From Rhipicephalus microplus (taxonomy: Eukaryota; Arthropoda; Arachnida; Ixodida; Ixodidae), in assembly GCF_043290135.1 (NCBI RefSeq), contig NC_134710.1, positions 277,594,776-277,658,775 of the forward strand: a DNA stretch of 64,000 nt. Reading direction: 5' to 3'. The translations under genes and the position numbers were made by a program. Shown here one piece after another: positions 47,923 to 60,500 of this stretch; position 1 is the stretch's first letter; every line of letters starts with the position of its first letter. The notes below the pieces were generated by a model. The model did not search any database. It was not told the origin of the DNA and worked only from the letters and a program-made list of their open reading frames with translations.

Positions 47923-50900
47923 AACCTCGAAAGCCGGGCCAGCCACTTCGCGCACAAAACACGAAGGCCGCGCCGTGCGCCCACCCAGCGGTGAGAAAAA
48001 AAGCAGGTCTTTGTGTTTCCACAAAGGCTGCCGCTCAGCCCATCACTGCCAAGCAAGATATTCCAGCGATCAAGGTGTCCCATGTGGAGAAAATGAAAAG
48101 ACGAAGCCAGCCTCACGCGGAACCTCGAAAGCTGGGCCAGCCACTTCGCGCACAAAACACGAAGGCCGCGCCGTGCGCCCACCCAGCGGTGAAAAAGAAA
48201 GCAGGTCTTTGTTTCCACAAAGGCTGCCGCTCTGCCCATCACTGCCAAGCAAGATATTCCAGCGATCAAGGTATCCCATGCGGAGTACGTGAAAAGACGA
48301 AGCCTGCCTCACGCGGAACCTCGAAAGCCGGGCCAGCCACTTCGCGCACAAAACACGAAGGCCGCGCCGTGCGCCCACCCAGCGGTGAGAAAGAAAGCAG
48401 GTCTTTGTTTCCACAAAGGCTGCCGCTCAGCCCATCACTGTCAAGCAAGATATTCTAGCGATCAAGGTGTCCCATGTGGAGAACGTGAAAAAACGAATCC
48501 TGCCACACGCGGAACCTCAAAAGCCGGGCCAGCCACTTCGCGCACAAAACACGAAGACCTCGCCGTGCGCCCACCCAGCGGTGAGAAAGAAAGCAGGTCT
48601 TTGTTTTCACAAAGGCTGCCGTTCAGCCCATCACTGCCAAGCAAGATATTCCAGCGATGAAGGTGTCCCATGTGGAGAACGTGAAAAGACGAAGCCTGCC
48701 TCACGCGGAACCTCGAAAGCCGGGCCAGCCACTTCGCGCACAAAACACGAAGGCCGCGCCGTGCGCCCACATAGCGGTGAGAAAGAAAGCAGGTCTTTCT
48801 GTTTCGACAAAGGCAGCCACTCAGCCCATCACTGCCAAACAAAATATTCCAGCGATCAAGGTGTCCCATGTGGAGAACGTGAAAAGACGAATCTTGCCTC
48901 ACGCGGAACCTCGAAAGCCGGGCCAGCCACTTCGCGCACAAAACACGAAGGCCGCGCCATGCGCCGACCCAGTGGTGAGAAAGAAAACAGGTCTTTCTGT
49001 TTCCACAAAGGCTGCCGCTCAGCCCATCACTGCCAAGCAAGATATTCCAGCGATCAAGTTGTCCCATGTGGAGAACGTGAAAAGACGAAGCCTGCCTCAC
49101 GCGGAACCTCGAAAGGCCGGGCCAGCCACTTCGCGCACAAAATACGAAGGCCACGCCGTGCGCCTACCCAGCGGTGAGAAAGAAAGCAGGTCTTTCTGTT
49201 TTCACAAAGGCTGCCGCTCAGCCCATCACTGCCAAGCAAGATATTCCAGCGATCAAGGTGTCCCATATGGAGAACGTGAAAGGCTAATACTGCCTCACAC
49301 GGAACCTCGAAAGCAGGGCCAGCCACTTCGCGCACAAAATACGATGGCCGCGCCGTGCGCCCACCCAGCGGTGAGAAAGAAAGCAGGTCTTTCTGTTTCC
49401 ACAAAGGCTGCCGCTCAGCCGATCACTGCCAAGCAAGATATTCCAGCGATCAAGGTGTCCCATGTGGAGAACGTGAAAAAACGAATCCTGCCGCACGCGG
49501 AACCTCAAAAGCCGGGCCAGCTACTTCGCGCACAAAACACGAAGGTTGCGCCGTTCGCCCACCCAGCTGTGAGAAAGAGAGCAGGTCTTTCTGTTTCCAC
49601 AAAGGCTGTCGCTGAGCCCATCATTGCCAAGCAAGATATTCCAGCGATGAAGGTGTCCCATGTGGACAACGTGAAAAGACGAAGCCTGCCTCACGCGGAA
49701 CCTCGAAAGCCGGGCCAGCCACTTCGCGCACAAAACACGAAGGCCGCGCCGTGCGCCCACCCAGCGGTGAGAAAGAAAGCAGGTCTTTCTGTTTCCACAA
49801 AGGCAGCCACTCAGCCCATCACTGCCAAGGAAGATATTCCAGCGATCAAGGTGTCCCATGTGGAGAACGTGAAAAGACGAAGCCTGCCTCACGCGGAACC
49901 TCGAAGGCCGGGCCAGCCACTTCGCGCACAAAATACGAAGGCCGCGCCGTGCGCCCACCCAGCGGTGAGAAAGAAGCAGGTCTTTCTGTTTCCACAAAGG
50001 CTGCCGCTCAGCCCATCACTGCCAAGCAAGATATTCCAGCGATCAAGGTGTCCCATGTGGAGAACGTGAAAAGACGAATCCTGCCTCACGCGGAACCTCG
50101 AAAGCCGGGCCAGCCACTTCGCGCACAAAACACGAAGGCCGCGCCGTGCGCCCACCCAGCGGTGAGAAAGAAAGCAGGTTTTTCCGTTTCCACAAAGGCT
50201 GCCGCTCAGCCCGTCAGTTCCAAGCAAGATATTCCAGCGATTAAGGTGTCTCATGTGGAGAACGTGAAAAGACTAATCCTGCCTCACGCGGAACCTCGAA
50301 AGCCGGGCCAGCCACTTCGCGCACAAAACACGAAGGCCGCGCCGTGTGCCCACCCAGCGGTGAGAAAGAAAGCAGGTCTTTCTGTTTCCACAAAGGCAGC
50401 CACTCAGCCCATCACTGCCAAGCAAGATATTCCAGCGATGAAGGTGTCCCATGTGGAGAACGTGAAAAGACGAAGCCTGCCTCACGCGGAACTTCGAAAG
50501 CCGGGCCAGCCACTTCGCGCACAAAACACGAAGGCATGCCGTGCGCCCACCCAGCGGTGAGAAAGAAAGCAGGTCCTTCTGTTTCCACAAAGGCAGCCAC
50601 TCAGCCCATCACTGCCAAGCATGATATTCCAGCGATGAAGGTGTCCCATGTGGAGAACGTGAAAAACGAAGCCTGCCTCACGCGGAACTTCGAAAGCCGG
50701 GCCAGCCACTTCGCGCACAAAACACGAAGGCATGCCGTGCGCCCACCCAGCGGTGAGAAAGAAAGCAGGTCTTTCTGTTTCCACAAAGGCTGCCGTTCAG
50801 CCCATCACTGCCAAGCAAGATATTCCAGGGTTCAAGGTGTCTCATGTGGAGAACGTGAAAGACGAAGCCTGCCTCACGCGGAACCTCGAAAGCCGGGCCA

Positions 50901-51226
50901 GCCACTTCGCGAACAAAACACGAAGGCCGCGCCGTGCGCCCACCCAGCGGTGAAAAAGAAAGCAGGTCTTTCTGTTTCCACAAAGGCCGCCGCTCAGCCC
51001 ATCACTGCCAAGCAAGATATTCCAGCGATCAAGGTGTCCCATGTGGAGAACATTAAAAGACGAAGCCTGCCTCACGCGGAACCTCGAAAGCCGGGCCAGC
51101 CACTTCGCGCACGAAACACGAAGGCCGCGCCGTGCGCCCCCTCCCCCAGCGGTGAGAAAGAAAGCAGGTCTTTGTTTCCACAAAAACTGCCACTCAGCCC
51201 ATCACTGCCAAGAAAGATATTCCAGA
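47923..51226 (+). repeat. Mosaic satellite segment with dispersed matches
   Basis: No simple tandem higher-order unit is visible. About 48.64-49.66 kb matches 54.17-55.19 kb at 5,525 bp, and about 50.47-51.39 kb matches 55.2-56.11 kb at 4,734-4,735 bp. Markers include GCCCACATAGCGG, GAAAGGCCGGGCC (one extra base, about 49112) and GTGAAAGGCTAATACTG (about 49276). The poly-C unit at 51127-51137 is interrupted by a T. Confidence 0.78.
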
Positions 51227-53925
51227 GATCAAGGTGTCCCATGTGGAGAACTTGAAAGACGAAGCCTGCCTCACGCAGAACCTCGAAAGCCGGGCCAGCC
51301 ACTTCGTGAACAAAACACGAAGGCCGCGCCGTGCGCCCACCCAGCAGTGAGAAATAAAGCAGGTCTTTCTGTTTCCACAAAGGCTGCCGCTCATCCCATC
51401 ACTGCCAAGCAAGATATTCCAGCGATCAAGGTGTCCCATGTGGAGAACGTGAAAATACGAAGCCTGCCTCACGCGGAACCTCGAAAGCCGGGCCAGCCAC
51501 TTCACGCACAAAACACGAAGGCCGCGCCGTGCGCCAACCCAGCGGTGAGAAAGAAAGCAGGTCTTTGTTTCCACAAAGGCTGCCGCTCAGCCCATCACTG
51601 TCAAGCAAGATATTCTAGCGATCAAGGTGTCCCATGTGGAGAACGTGAAAAAACGAATCCTGCCACACGCGGAACCTCAAAAGCCGGGCCAGTCACTTCG
51701 CGCACAAAACACGAAGACCTCGCCGTGCGCCCACCCAGCGGTGAGAAAGAAAGCAGGTCTTTGTTTTCACAAAGGCTGCCGTTCAGCCCATCACTGCCAA
51801 GCAAGATATTCTAGCGATCAAGGTGTCCCATGTGGAGAACGTGAAAAGACGAAGCCTGCCTGACGCGGAACCTCGAAAGCCGGGCCAGCCACTTCGCGCA
51901 CAAAAAACGATGGCCGCGCCATGCGCCCACCCAGCGGTGAGAAAGAAAGCAGGTCTTTCTGTTTCCACAAAGGCTGCCGCTCAGCCGATCACTGCCAAGC
52001 AAGATATTCCAGCGATCAAGGTGTCCCATGTGGAGAACGTGAAAAAACGAATCCTGCCGCACGCGGAAACTCAAAAGCCGGGCCAGCTACTTCGCGCACA
52101 AAACACGAAGGTTGCGCCGTGCGCCCACCCAGCTGTGAGAAAGAGAGCAGGTCTTTCTGTTTCCACAAAGGCTGTCGCTGAGCCCATCATTGCCAAGCAA
52201 GATATTCCAGCGATGAAGGTGTCCCATGTGGACAACGTGAAAAGACGAAGCCTGCCTCACGCGGAACCTCGAAAGCCGGGCCAGCCACTTCGCGCACAAA
52301 ACACGAAGGCCGCGCCGTGCGCCCACCCAGCGGTGAGAAAGAAAGCAGGTCTTTCTGTTTCCACAAAGGCAGCCACTCAGCCCATCACTGCCAAGGAAGA
52401 TATTCCAGCGATCAAGGTGTCCCATGTGGAGAACGTGAAAAGACGAAGCCTGCCTCACGCGGAACCTCGAAGGCCGGGCCAGACACTTTGCGCACAAAAT
52501 ACGAAGGCCGCGCCGTGGGCCCACCCAGCGGTGAGAAAGAAAGCAGGTCTTTCTGTTTCCACAAAGGCTGCCGCTCAGCCCATCACTGCCAAGCAAGATA
52601 TTCCAGCGATCAAGGTGTCCCATGTGGAGAACGTGAAAAGACGAATCCTGCCTCACGCGGAACCTCGAAAGCCGGGCCAGCCACTTCGCGCACAAAACAC
52701 GAAGGCCGCGCCGTGCGCCCACCCAGCGGTGAGAAAGAAAGCAGGTTTTTCCGTTTCCGCAAACGCTGCTGCTCAGCCCATCAGTTCCAAGCAAGATATT
52801 CTAGCGATCAAGGTGTCTCACGTGGAGAACGTGAAAAGACTAATCCTGCCTCACGCGGAACCTCGAAAGCCGGGCCAGCCACTTCGCGCACAAAACACGA
52901 AGGCCGCGCCGTGTGCCCACCCAGCGGTGAGAAAGAAAGCAGGTCTTTCTGTTTCCACAAAGGCAGCCACTCAGCCCATCACTGCCAAGCAAGGTATTCC
53001 AGCGATGATGTGGAGAACGTGAAAAGACGAAGCCTGCCTCACGCGGAACTTTGAAAGCCGGGCCAGCCACTTCGCGCACTAAACACGAAGGCATGCCGTG
53101 CGCCCACCCAGCGGTGAGAAAGAAAGCAGGTCTTTCTGTTTCCACAAAGGCAGCCATTCAGCCCATCACTGCCAAGCAAGATATTCCAGTGATCAAGGTG
53201 TCCCATGTGGAGAACGTGAAAAGACGAATCTTGCCTCACGCGGAACCTCGAAAGCCGGGCCAGCCACTTCGCGCACAAAACACGAAGGCCGCGCCGTGCG
53301 CCGACCCAGCGGTGAGAAAGAAAGCAGGTCTTTCTGTTTCCACAAAGGCTGCCGCTCAGCCCATCACTGCCAAGCAAGATATTCCAGTGATCAAGGTGTC
53401 CCATGTGGAGAACGTGAAAAGACGAAGCCTGCCTCACGCGGAACCTCGAAGGCCGGGCCAGCCACTTCGCGCACAAAATACGAAGGCCGCGCCGTGCGTC
53501 CACTCAGCGGTGAGAAAGAAAGCAGGTCTTTCTGTTTTCACAAAGGCTGCCGCTCAGCCCATCACTGCCAAGCAAGATATTCCAGCGATAAAGGTGTCCC
53601 ATGTGGAGAACGTGAAAAGACGAATCCTGCCTCACGCGGAACCTCGAAAGCCGGGCCAGCCACTTCGCGCACAAAACACGAAGGCCGCGCCGTGCGCCTA
53701 CCCAGCGGTGAGAAAGAAAGCAGGTTTTTCTGTTTCCACAAAGGCTGCCGCTCAGCCCATCACTTCCAAGCAAGATATTCCAGCGATCAAGTTGTCCCAT
53801 GTGGAGAACGTGAAAAGACTAATCCTGCCTCACGCGGAACCTCGAAAGCCAGGCCAGCGACTTCGTGCACAAAACACGAAGGCCGCGCCGTGTGCCCACC
53901 CAGCGGTGAGAAAGAAAGCAGGTCT
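51227..53925 (+). repeat. Dispersed 14-mer duplication, copy 2
   Basis: Collinear with 41993-44705 at offsets of 9,234, 9,236 and then 9,226 bp. It has the 10-bp loss at about 53007 that fuses GCGATG to ATGTGGAG and removes the AAGGTGTCCC start of a monomer. The neighbouring unit has TTTCCGCAAACGCTGCTGC, a relative of the 43521 and 45671 units. Confidence 0.8.
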
Positions 53926-55294
53926 TTCTGTTTCCACAAAGGCTGCCGCTCAGCCCATCACTGCCAAGCAAGATATTCCAGCGATCAAGGTGTCCCATGT
54001 GGAGAACGTGAAAAAACGAATCCTGCCTCACGCGGATCCTCGAAAGCCGGGCCAGCTACTTCGCGCACAAAACACGAAAGTTGCGCCGTGCGCCCACCCA
54101 GCGGTGAGAAAGAAAGCAGGTCTTTCTGTTTCCACAAAGGCTGTCGCTCAGCCCATCACTGCCAAGCAAGATATTCCAGCGATGAAGGTGTCCCATGTGG
54201 AGAACGTGAAAAGACGAAGCCTGCCTCACGCGGAACCTCGAAAGCCGGGCCAGCCACTTCGCGCACAAAACACGAAGGCCGCGCCGTGCGCCCACATAGC
54301 GGTGAGAAAGAAAGCAGGTCTTTCTGTTTCGACAAAGGCAGCCACTCAGCCCATCACTGCCAAACAAAATATTCCAGCGATCAAGGTGTCCCATGTGGAG
54401 AACGTGAAAAGACGAATCTTGCCTCACGCGGAACCTCGAAAGCCGGGCCAGCCACTTCGCGCACAAAACACGAAGGCCGCGCCATGCGCCGACCCAGTGG
54501 TGAGAAAGAAAGCAGGTCTTTCTGTTTCCACAAAGGCTGCCGCTCAGCCCATCACTGCCAAGCAAGATATTCCAGCGATCAAGTTGTCCCATGTGGAGAA
54601 CGTGAAAAGACGAAGCCTGCCTCACGCGGAACCTCGAAAGGCCGGGCCAGCCACTTCGCGCACAAAATACGAAGGCCACGCCGTGCGCCCACCCAGCGGT
54701 GAGAAAGAAAGCAGGTCTTTCTGTTTCCACAAAGGCTGCCGCTCAGCCCATCACTGCCAAGCAAGATATTCCAGCGATCAAGGTGTCCCATATGGAGAAC
54801 GTGAAAGGCTAATACTGCCTCACACGGAACCTCGAAAGCAGGGCCAGCCACATCGCGCACAAAACACGATGGCCGCGCCGTGCGCCCACCCAGCGGTGAG
54901 AAAGAAAGCAGGTCTTTCTGTTTCCACAAAGGCTGCCGCTCAGCCCATCACTGCCAAGCAAGATATTCCAGCGATCAAGGTGTCCCATGTGGAGAACGTG
55001 AAAAAACGAATCCTGCCGCACGCGGAACCTCAAAAGCCGGGCCAGCTACTTCGCGCACAAAACACGAAGGTTGCGCCGTGCGCCCACCCAGCTGTGAGAA
55101 AGAGAGCAGGTCTTTATGTTTCCACAAAGGCTGTCGCTGAGCCCATCATTGCAAAGCAAGATATTCCAGCGATGAAGGTGTCCCATGTGGAGAACGTGAA
55201 AAGACGAAGCCTGCCTCACGCGGAACTTCGAAAGCCGGGCAAGCCACTTCGCGCACAAAACACGAAGGCATGCCGTGCGCCCACCCAGCGGTGA
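53051..55294 (+). other. Repeat-derived open frame, 747 codons (probably not a gene)
   Basis: Same 66-residue reading as the frame at 16927, with a short passage in the second reading near 54.66-54.81 kb. That passage is opened by a one-base gain (GAAAGGCCGGGCC) and closed by the -1 change at GTGAAAGGCTAATACTG. A mirrored +1/-1 pair restoring frame is notable, but it also occurs at 49.11-49.28 kb because that segment is duplicated. I see no promoter, splice or codon-position signal. Confidence 0.17.
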
Positions 55295-56343
55295 GAAAGA
55301 AAGCAGGTCTTTCTGTTTCCACAAAGACAGCCACTCAGCCCATCACTGCCAAGCATGATATTCCAGCGATGAAGGTGTCCCATGTGGAGAACGTGAAAAG
55401 ACGAAGCCTGCCTCACGCGGAACTTCGAAAGCCGGGCCAGCCACTTCGCGCACAAAACACGAAGGCATGCCGTGCGCCCACCCAGCGGTGAGAAAGAAAG
55501 CAGGTCTTTCTGTTTCCACAAAGGCTGCCGTTCAGCCCATCACTGCCAAGCAAGATATTCCAGGGTTCAAGGTGTCTCATATGGAGAACGTGAAAGACGA
55601 AGCCTGCCTCACGCGGAACCTCGAAAGCCGGGCCAGCCACTTGGCGAACAAAACACGAAGGCCGCGCCGTGCGCCCACCCAGCGGTGAAAAAGAAAGCAG
55701 GTCTTTCTGTTTCCACAAAGGCCGCCGCTCAGCCCATCACTGCCAAGCAAGATATTCCAGCGATCAAGGTGTCCCATGTGGAGAACATTAAAAGACGAAG
55801 CCTGCCTCACGCGGAACCTCGAAAGCCGGGCCAGCCACTTCGCGCACGAAACACGAAGGCCGCGCCGTGCGCCCCCCCCCCAGCGGTGAGAAAGAAAGCA
55901 GGTCTTTGTTTCCACAAAAACTGCCACTCAGCCCATCACTGCCAAGCAAGATATTCCAGAGATCAAGGTGTCCCAAGTGGAGAACTTGAAAGACGAAGCC
56001 TGCCTCACGCAGAACCTCGAAAGCCGGGCCAGCCACTTCGTGAACAAAACACGAAGGCCGCGCCGTGCGCCCACCCAGCAGTGAGAAAGAAAGCAGGTCT
56101 TTCTGTTTCCACAAAGGCTGCCGCTCAGCCCATCACTGCCAAGCAAGATATTCCAGCGATCAAGGTGTCCCATATGGAGAACGTGAAAGGCTAATACTGC
56201 CTCACACGGAACCTCGAAAGCAGGGCCAGCCACATCGCGCACAAAACACGATGGCCGCGCCGTGCGCCCACCCAGCGGTGAGAAAGAAAGCAGGTCTTTC
56301 TGTTTCCACAAAGGCTGCCGCTCAGCCCATCACTGCCAAGCAA
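53926..56343 (+). repeat. Mosaic satellite segment before the large duplication
   Basis: This segment is made of matches to 48.64-49.66 kb (offset 5,525) and 50.47-51.39 kb (offset 4,734-4,735); about 56.12-56.34 kb matches 54.74-54.96 kb at 1,382 bp (seven monomers). At about 56343 it joins the copy of 35.66 kb at the GATATTATAGCGATGAAGG unit. The join is in phase with the monomer, as expected from unequal recombination between homologous units. Confidence 0.78.
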
Positions 56344-57574
56344 GATATTATAGCGATGAAGGTGTGCCATGTGGAGAACGTGAAAAGACGAAGGCTGCCT
56401 CACGCGGAACTTCGAAAGCCGGGCCAGCCACTTCGCGCACAAAACACGAAGGCATGCCGTGCGCCCACCCAGCTGTGAGTAAGAAAGCAGGTCTTTCTGT
56501 TTCCACAAAGGCAGCCATTCAGCCCATCACTGCCAAGCAAGATATTCCAGTGATCAAGGTGTCCCATGTGGAGAACGTGAAAAGACGAATCTTGCCTCAC
56601 GCGGAACCTCGAAAGCCGGGCCAGCCACTTCGCGAACAAAACACGATGGCCGCGCCGTGCGCCCACCCAGCGGTGAGAAAGAAAGCAGGTCTTTCTGTTT
56701 CCACAAAGGCTGCCGCTCAGCCCATCACTGCCAAGCAAGATATTCCAGCGATCAAGGTGTCCCATGTGGAGAACATGAAAAGACGAAGCCTGTCTCACGC
56801 GGAACCTAGAAAGCCGGGCCAGCCACTTCGCGCACAAAACACGACGGCCGCGCCGTGCGCCCACCCAGCGGTGAGAAAGAAAGCCGGTCTTTCTGTTTAC
56901 ACAAAGGCTGCCGTTCAGCCCATCACTGCCAAGCAAGATATTCCAGGGATAAAGGTGTCTCATGTGGAGAACGTGAAAGACGAAGCCTGCCTCACGCGGA
57001 ACCTCGAAAGCCGGGCCAGCCACTTCGCGAACAAAACACGAAGGCCGCGCCGTGCGCCCACCCAGCGGTGAAAAAGAAAGCAGGTCTTTCTGTTTCCACA
57101 AAGGCCGCCGCTCAGCCCATCACTGCCAAGCAAGATATTCCAGCGATCAAGGTGTCCCATGTGGAGAACATTAGAAGACGAAGCCTGCCTCACGCGGAAC
57201 CTCGAAAGCCGGGCCAGCCACTTCGCGCACAAAACACGAAGGCCGCGCCGTGCGCCCCCCCCCCCAGCGGTGAGAAAGAAAGCAGGTCTTTGTTTCCACA
57301 AAAACTGCCACTCAGCCCATCACTGCCAAGCAAGATATTCCAGCGATCAAGGTGTCCCATGTGGAGAACGTGAAAAAACGAATCCTGCCTCACGCGGAAC
57401 CTCAAAAGCCGGGCCAGCCACTTCGCGCACAAAACACGAAGGCCGCGCCGTGCGCCCACCCAGCGGTGAGAAAGAAAGCAGGTCTTTGTTTTCACAAAGG
57501 CTGTCGTTCAGCCCATCACTGCCAAGCAAGATATTCTAGAGATCAAGGTGTCCCATGTGGAGAAATTGAAAGAC

Positions 57575-60500
57575 GAAGCCTGCCTCACGCGGAACCTCGA
57601 AAGCCGGGCCAGCCACTTCGCGAACAAAACACGAAGGCCGCGCCGTGCGCCCACCCAGCGGTGAAAAAGAAAGCAGGTCTTTCTGTTTCCACAAAGGCCG
57701 CCGCTCAGCCCATCACTGCCAAGCAAGATATTCCAGCGATCAAGGTGTCCCATGTGGAGAACATTAAAAGACGAAGCCTGCCTCACGCGGAACCTCGAAA
57801 TCCGGGCCAGCCACTTCGCGCACAAAACACGAAGGCCGCGCCGTCCGCCCCCCCCCCTCCAGCGGTGAGAAAGAAAGCAGGTCTTTGTTTCCACAAAAAC
57901 TGCCACTCAGCCCATCACTGCCAAGCAAGATATTCCAGCGATCAAGGTGTCCCATGTGGAGAACGTGAAAAAACGAATCCTGCCCTACGCGGAACCTCAA
58001 AAGCCGGGCCAGCCACTTCGCGCACAAAACACGAAGGCCGCGCCGTGCGCCCACCCAGCGGTGAGAAAGAAAGCAGGTCTTTGTTTTCACAAAGGCTGCC
58101 GTTCAGCCCATCACTGCCAAGCAAGATATTCCAGAGATCAAGGTGTCCCATGTGGAGAACTTGAAAAACGAAGCCTGCCTCACGCGGAACCTCGAAAGCC
58201 GGGCCAGCCACTTCGTGAACAAAACACGAAGGCCGCGCCGTGCGCCCACCCAGCAGTGAGAAAGAAAGCAGGTCTTTCTGTTTCCACAAAGGCTGCCGCT
58301 CATCCCATCACTGCCAAGCAAGATATTCCAGCGATCAAGGTGTCCCATGTGAAGAACGTGAAAAGACGAAGCCTGCCTCACGCGGAACCTCGAAAGCCGG
58401 GCCAGCCACTTCACGCACAAAACACGAAGGCCGCGCCGTGCGCCCACCCAGTGGTGAGAAAGAAAGCAGGTCTTTGTTTCCACAAAGGCTGCCGCTCAGC
58501 CCATCACTGTCAAGCAAGATATTCCAGCGATCAAGGTTTCCCATGTGGAGAACGTGAAAAAACGAATCCTGCCTCACGCGGAACCTCAAAAGCCGGGCCA
58601 GCCGTTTCGCGCACAAAACACGAAGGCCGCGCCGTGCGCCCACCCAGCGGTGAGAAAGAAAGCAGGTCTTTGTTTTCACAAAGGCTGCCGTTCAGCCCAT
58701 CACTGCCAAGCAAGATATTCTAGCGATCAAGGTGTCCCATGTGGAGAACGTGAAAAGACGAAGCCTGCCTGACGCGGAAACTCGAAAGCCGGGCCAGCCA
58801 CTTCGCGCACAAAACACGATGGCCACGCCGTGCGCCCACCCAGCGGTGAGAAAGAAAGCAGGTCTTTCTGTTTCCACAAAGGCTGCCGCTCAGCCCATCA
58901 CTGCCAAGCAAGATATTCCAGCGATCAAGGTGTCCCATGTGGAGAACATGAAAAGACGAAGCCTGTCTTACGCGGAACCTCGAAAGCCGGGCCAGCCACT
59001 TCGCGCACAAAACACGATGGCCGCGCCGTGCGCCCACCCAGCGGTGAGAAAGAAAGCCGGTCTTTCTGTTTACACAAAGGCTGCCGTTCAGCCCATCACT
59101 GCCAAGCAAGATATTCCAGGGATCAAGGTGTCTCATGTGGAGAACGTGAAAGACGAAGCCTGCCTCACGCGGAACCTCGAAAGCCGGGCCAGCCACTTCG
59201 CGAACAAAACACGAAGGCCGCGCCGTGCGCCCACCCAGCGGTGAAAAAGAAAGCAGGTCTTTCTGTTTCCACAAAGGCCGCCGCTCAGCCCATCACTGCC
59301 AAGCAAGATATTCCAGCGATCAAGGTGTCCCATGTGGAGAACATTAAAAGACGAAGCCTGCCTCACGCGGAACCTCGAAAGCCGGGCCAGCCACTTCGCG
59401 CACAAAACACGAAGGCCGCGCCGTGCGCCCCCCCCAGCGGTGAGAAAGAAAGCAGGTCTTTGTTTCCACAAAAACTGCCACTGAGCCCATCACTGCCAAG
59501 CAAGATATTCCAGCGATCAAGGTGTCCCATGTGGAGAACGTGAAAAAACGAATCCTGCCCTACGCGGAACCTCAAAAGCCGGGCCAGCCACTTCGCGCAC
59601 AAAACACGAAGGCCGCGCCGTGCGCCCACCCAGCGGTGAGAAAGAAAGCAGGTCTTTGTTTTCACAAAGGCTGCCGTTCAGCCCATCACTGCCAAGCAAG
59701 ATATTCCAGAGATCAAGGTGTCCCATGTGGAGAACTTGAAAAACGAAGCCTGCCTCACGCGGAACCTCGAAAGCCGGGCCAGCCACTTCGTGAACAAAAC
59801 ACGAAGGCTGCGCCGTGCGCCCACCCAGCAGTGAGAAAGAAAGCAGGTCTTTCTGTTTCCACAAAGGCTGCCGCTCATCCCATCACTGCCAAGCAAGATA
59901 TTCCAGCGATCAAGGTGTCCCATGTGAAGAACGTGAAAAGACGAAGCCTGCCTCACGCGGAACCTCGAAAGCCGGGCCAGCCACTTAACGCACAAAACAC
60001 GAAGGACGCGCCGTGCGCCCACCCAGCGGTGAGAAAGAAAGCAGGTCTTTGTTTCCACAAAGGCTGCCGCTCAGCCCATCACTGTCAAGCAAGATATTCC
60101 AGCGATCAAGGTTTCCCATGTGGAGAACGTGAAAAAACGAATCCTGCCTCACGCGGAACCTCGAAAGCCGGGCCAGCCACTTCGCGCACAAAACACGAAG
60201 GCCGCGCCGTGCGCCCACCCAGCGGTGAGAAAGAAAGCAGGTCTTTGTTTTCACAAAGGCTGCCGTTCAGCCCATCACTGCCAAGCAAGATATTCTAGCG
60301 ATCAAGGTGTCCCATGTGGAGAACGTGAAAAGACGAAGCCTGCCTGACGCGGAACCTCGAAAGCCGGGCCAGCCACTTCGCGCACAAAACACGATGGCCG
60401 CGCCGTGCGCCCACCCAGCGGTGAGAAAGAAAGCAGGTATTTCTGTTTCCACAAAGGCTGCCGCTCAGCCCATCACTGCCAAGCAAGATATTCCAGCGAT

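Noticed and set aside
1162..54035. GGATCC sites as functional elements
   Set aside because: They come from a single-base subfamily variant (CGGAACCTC to CGGATCCTC) and only track lineage.
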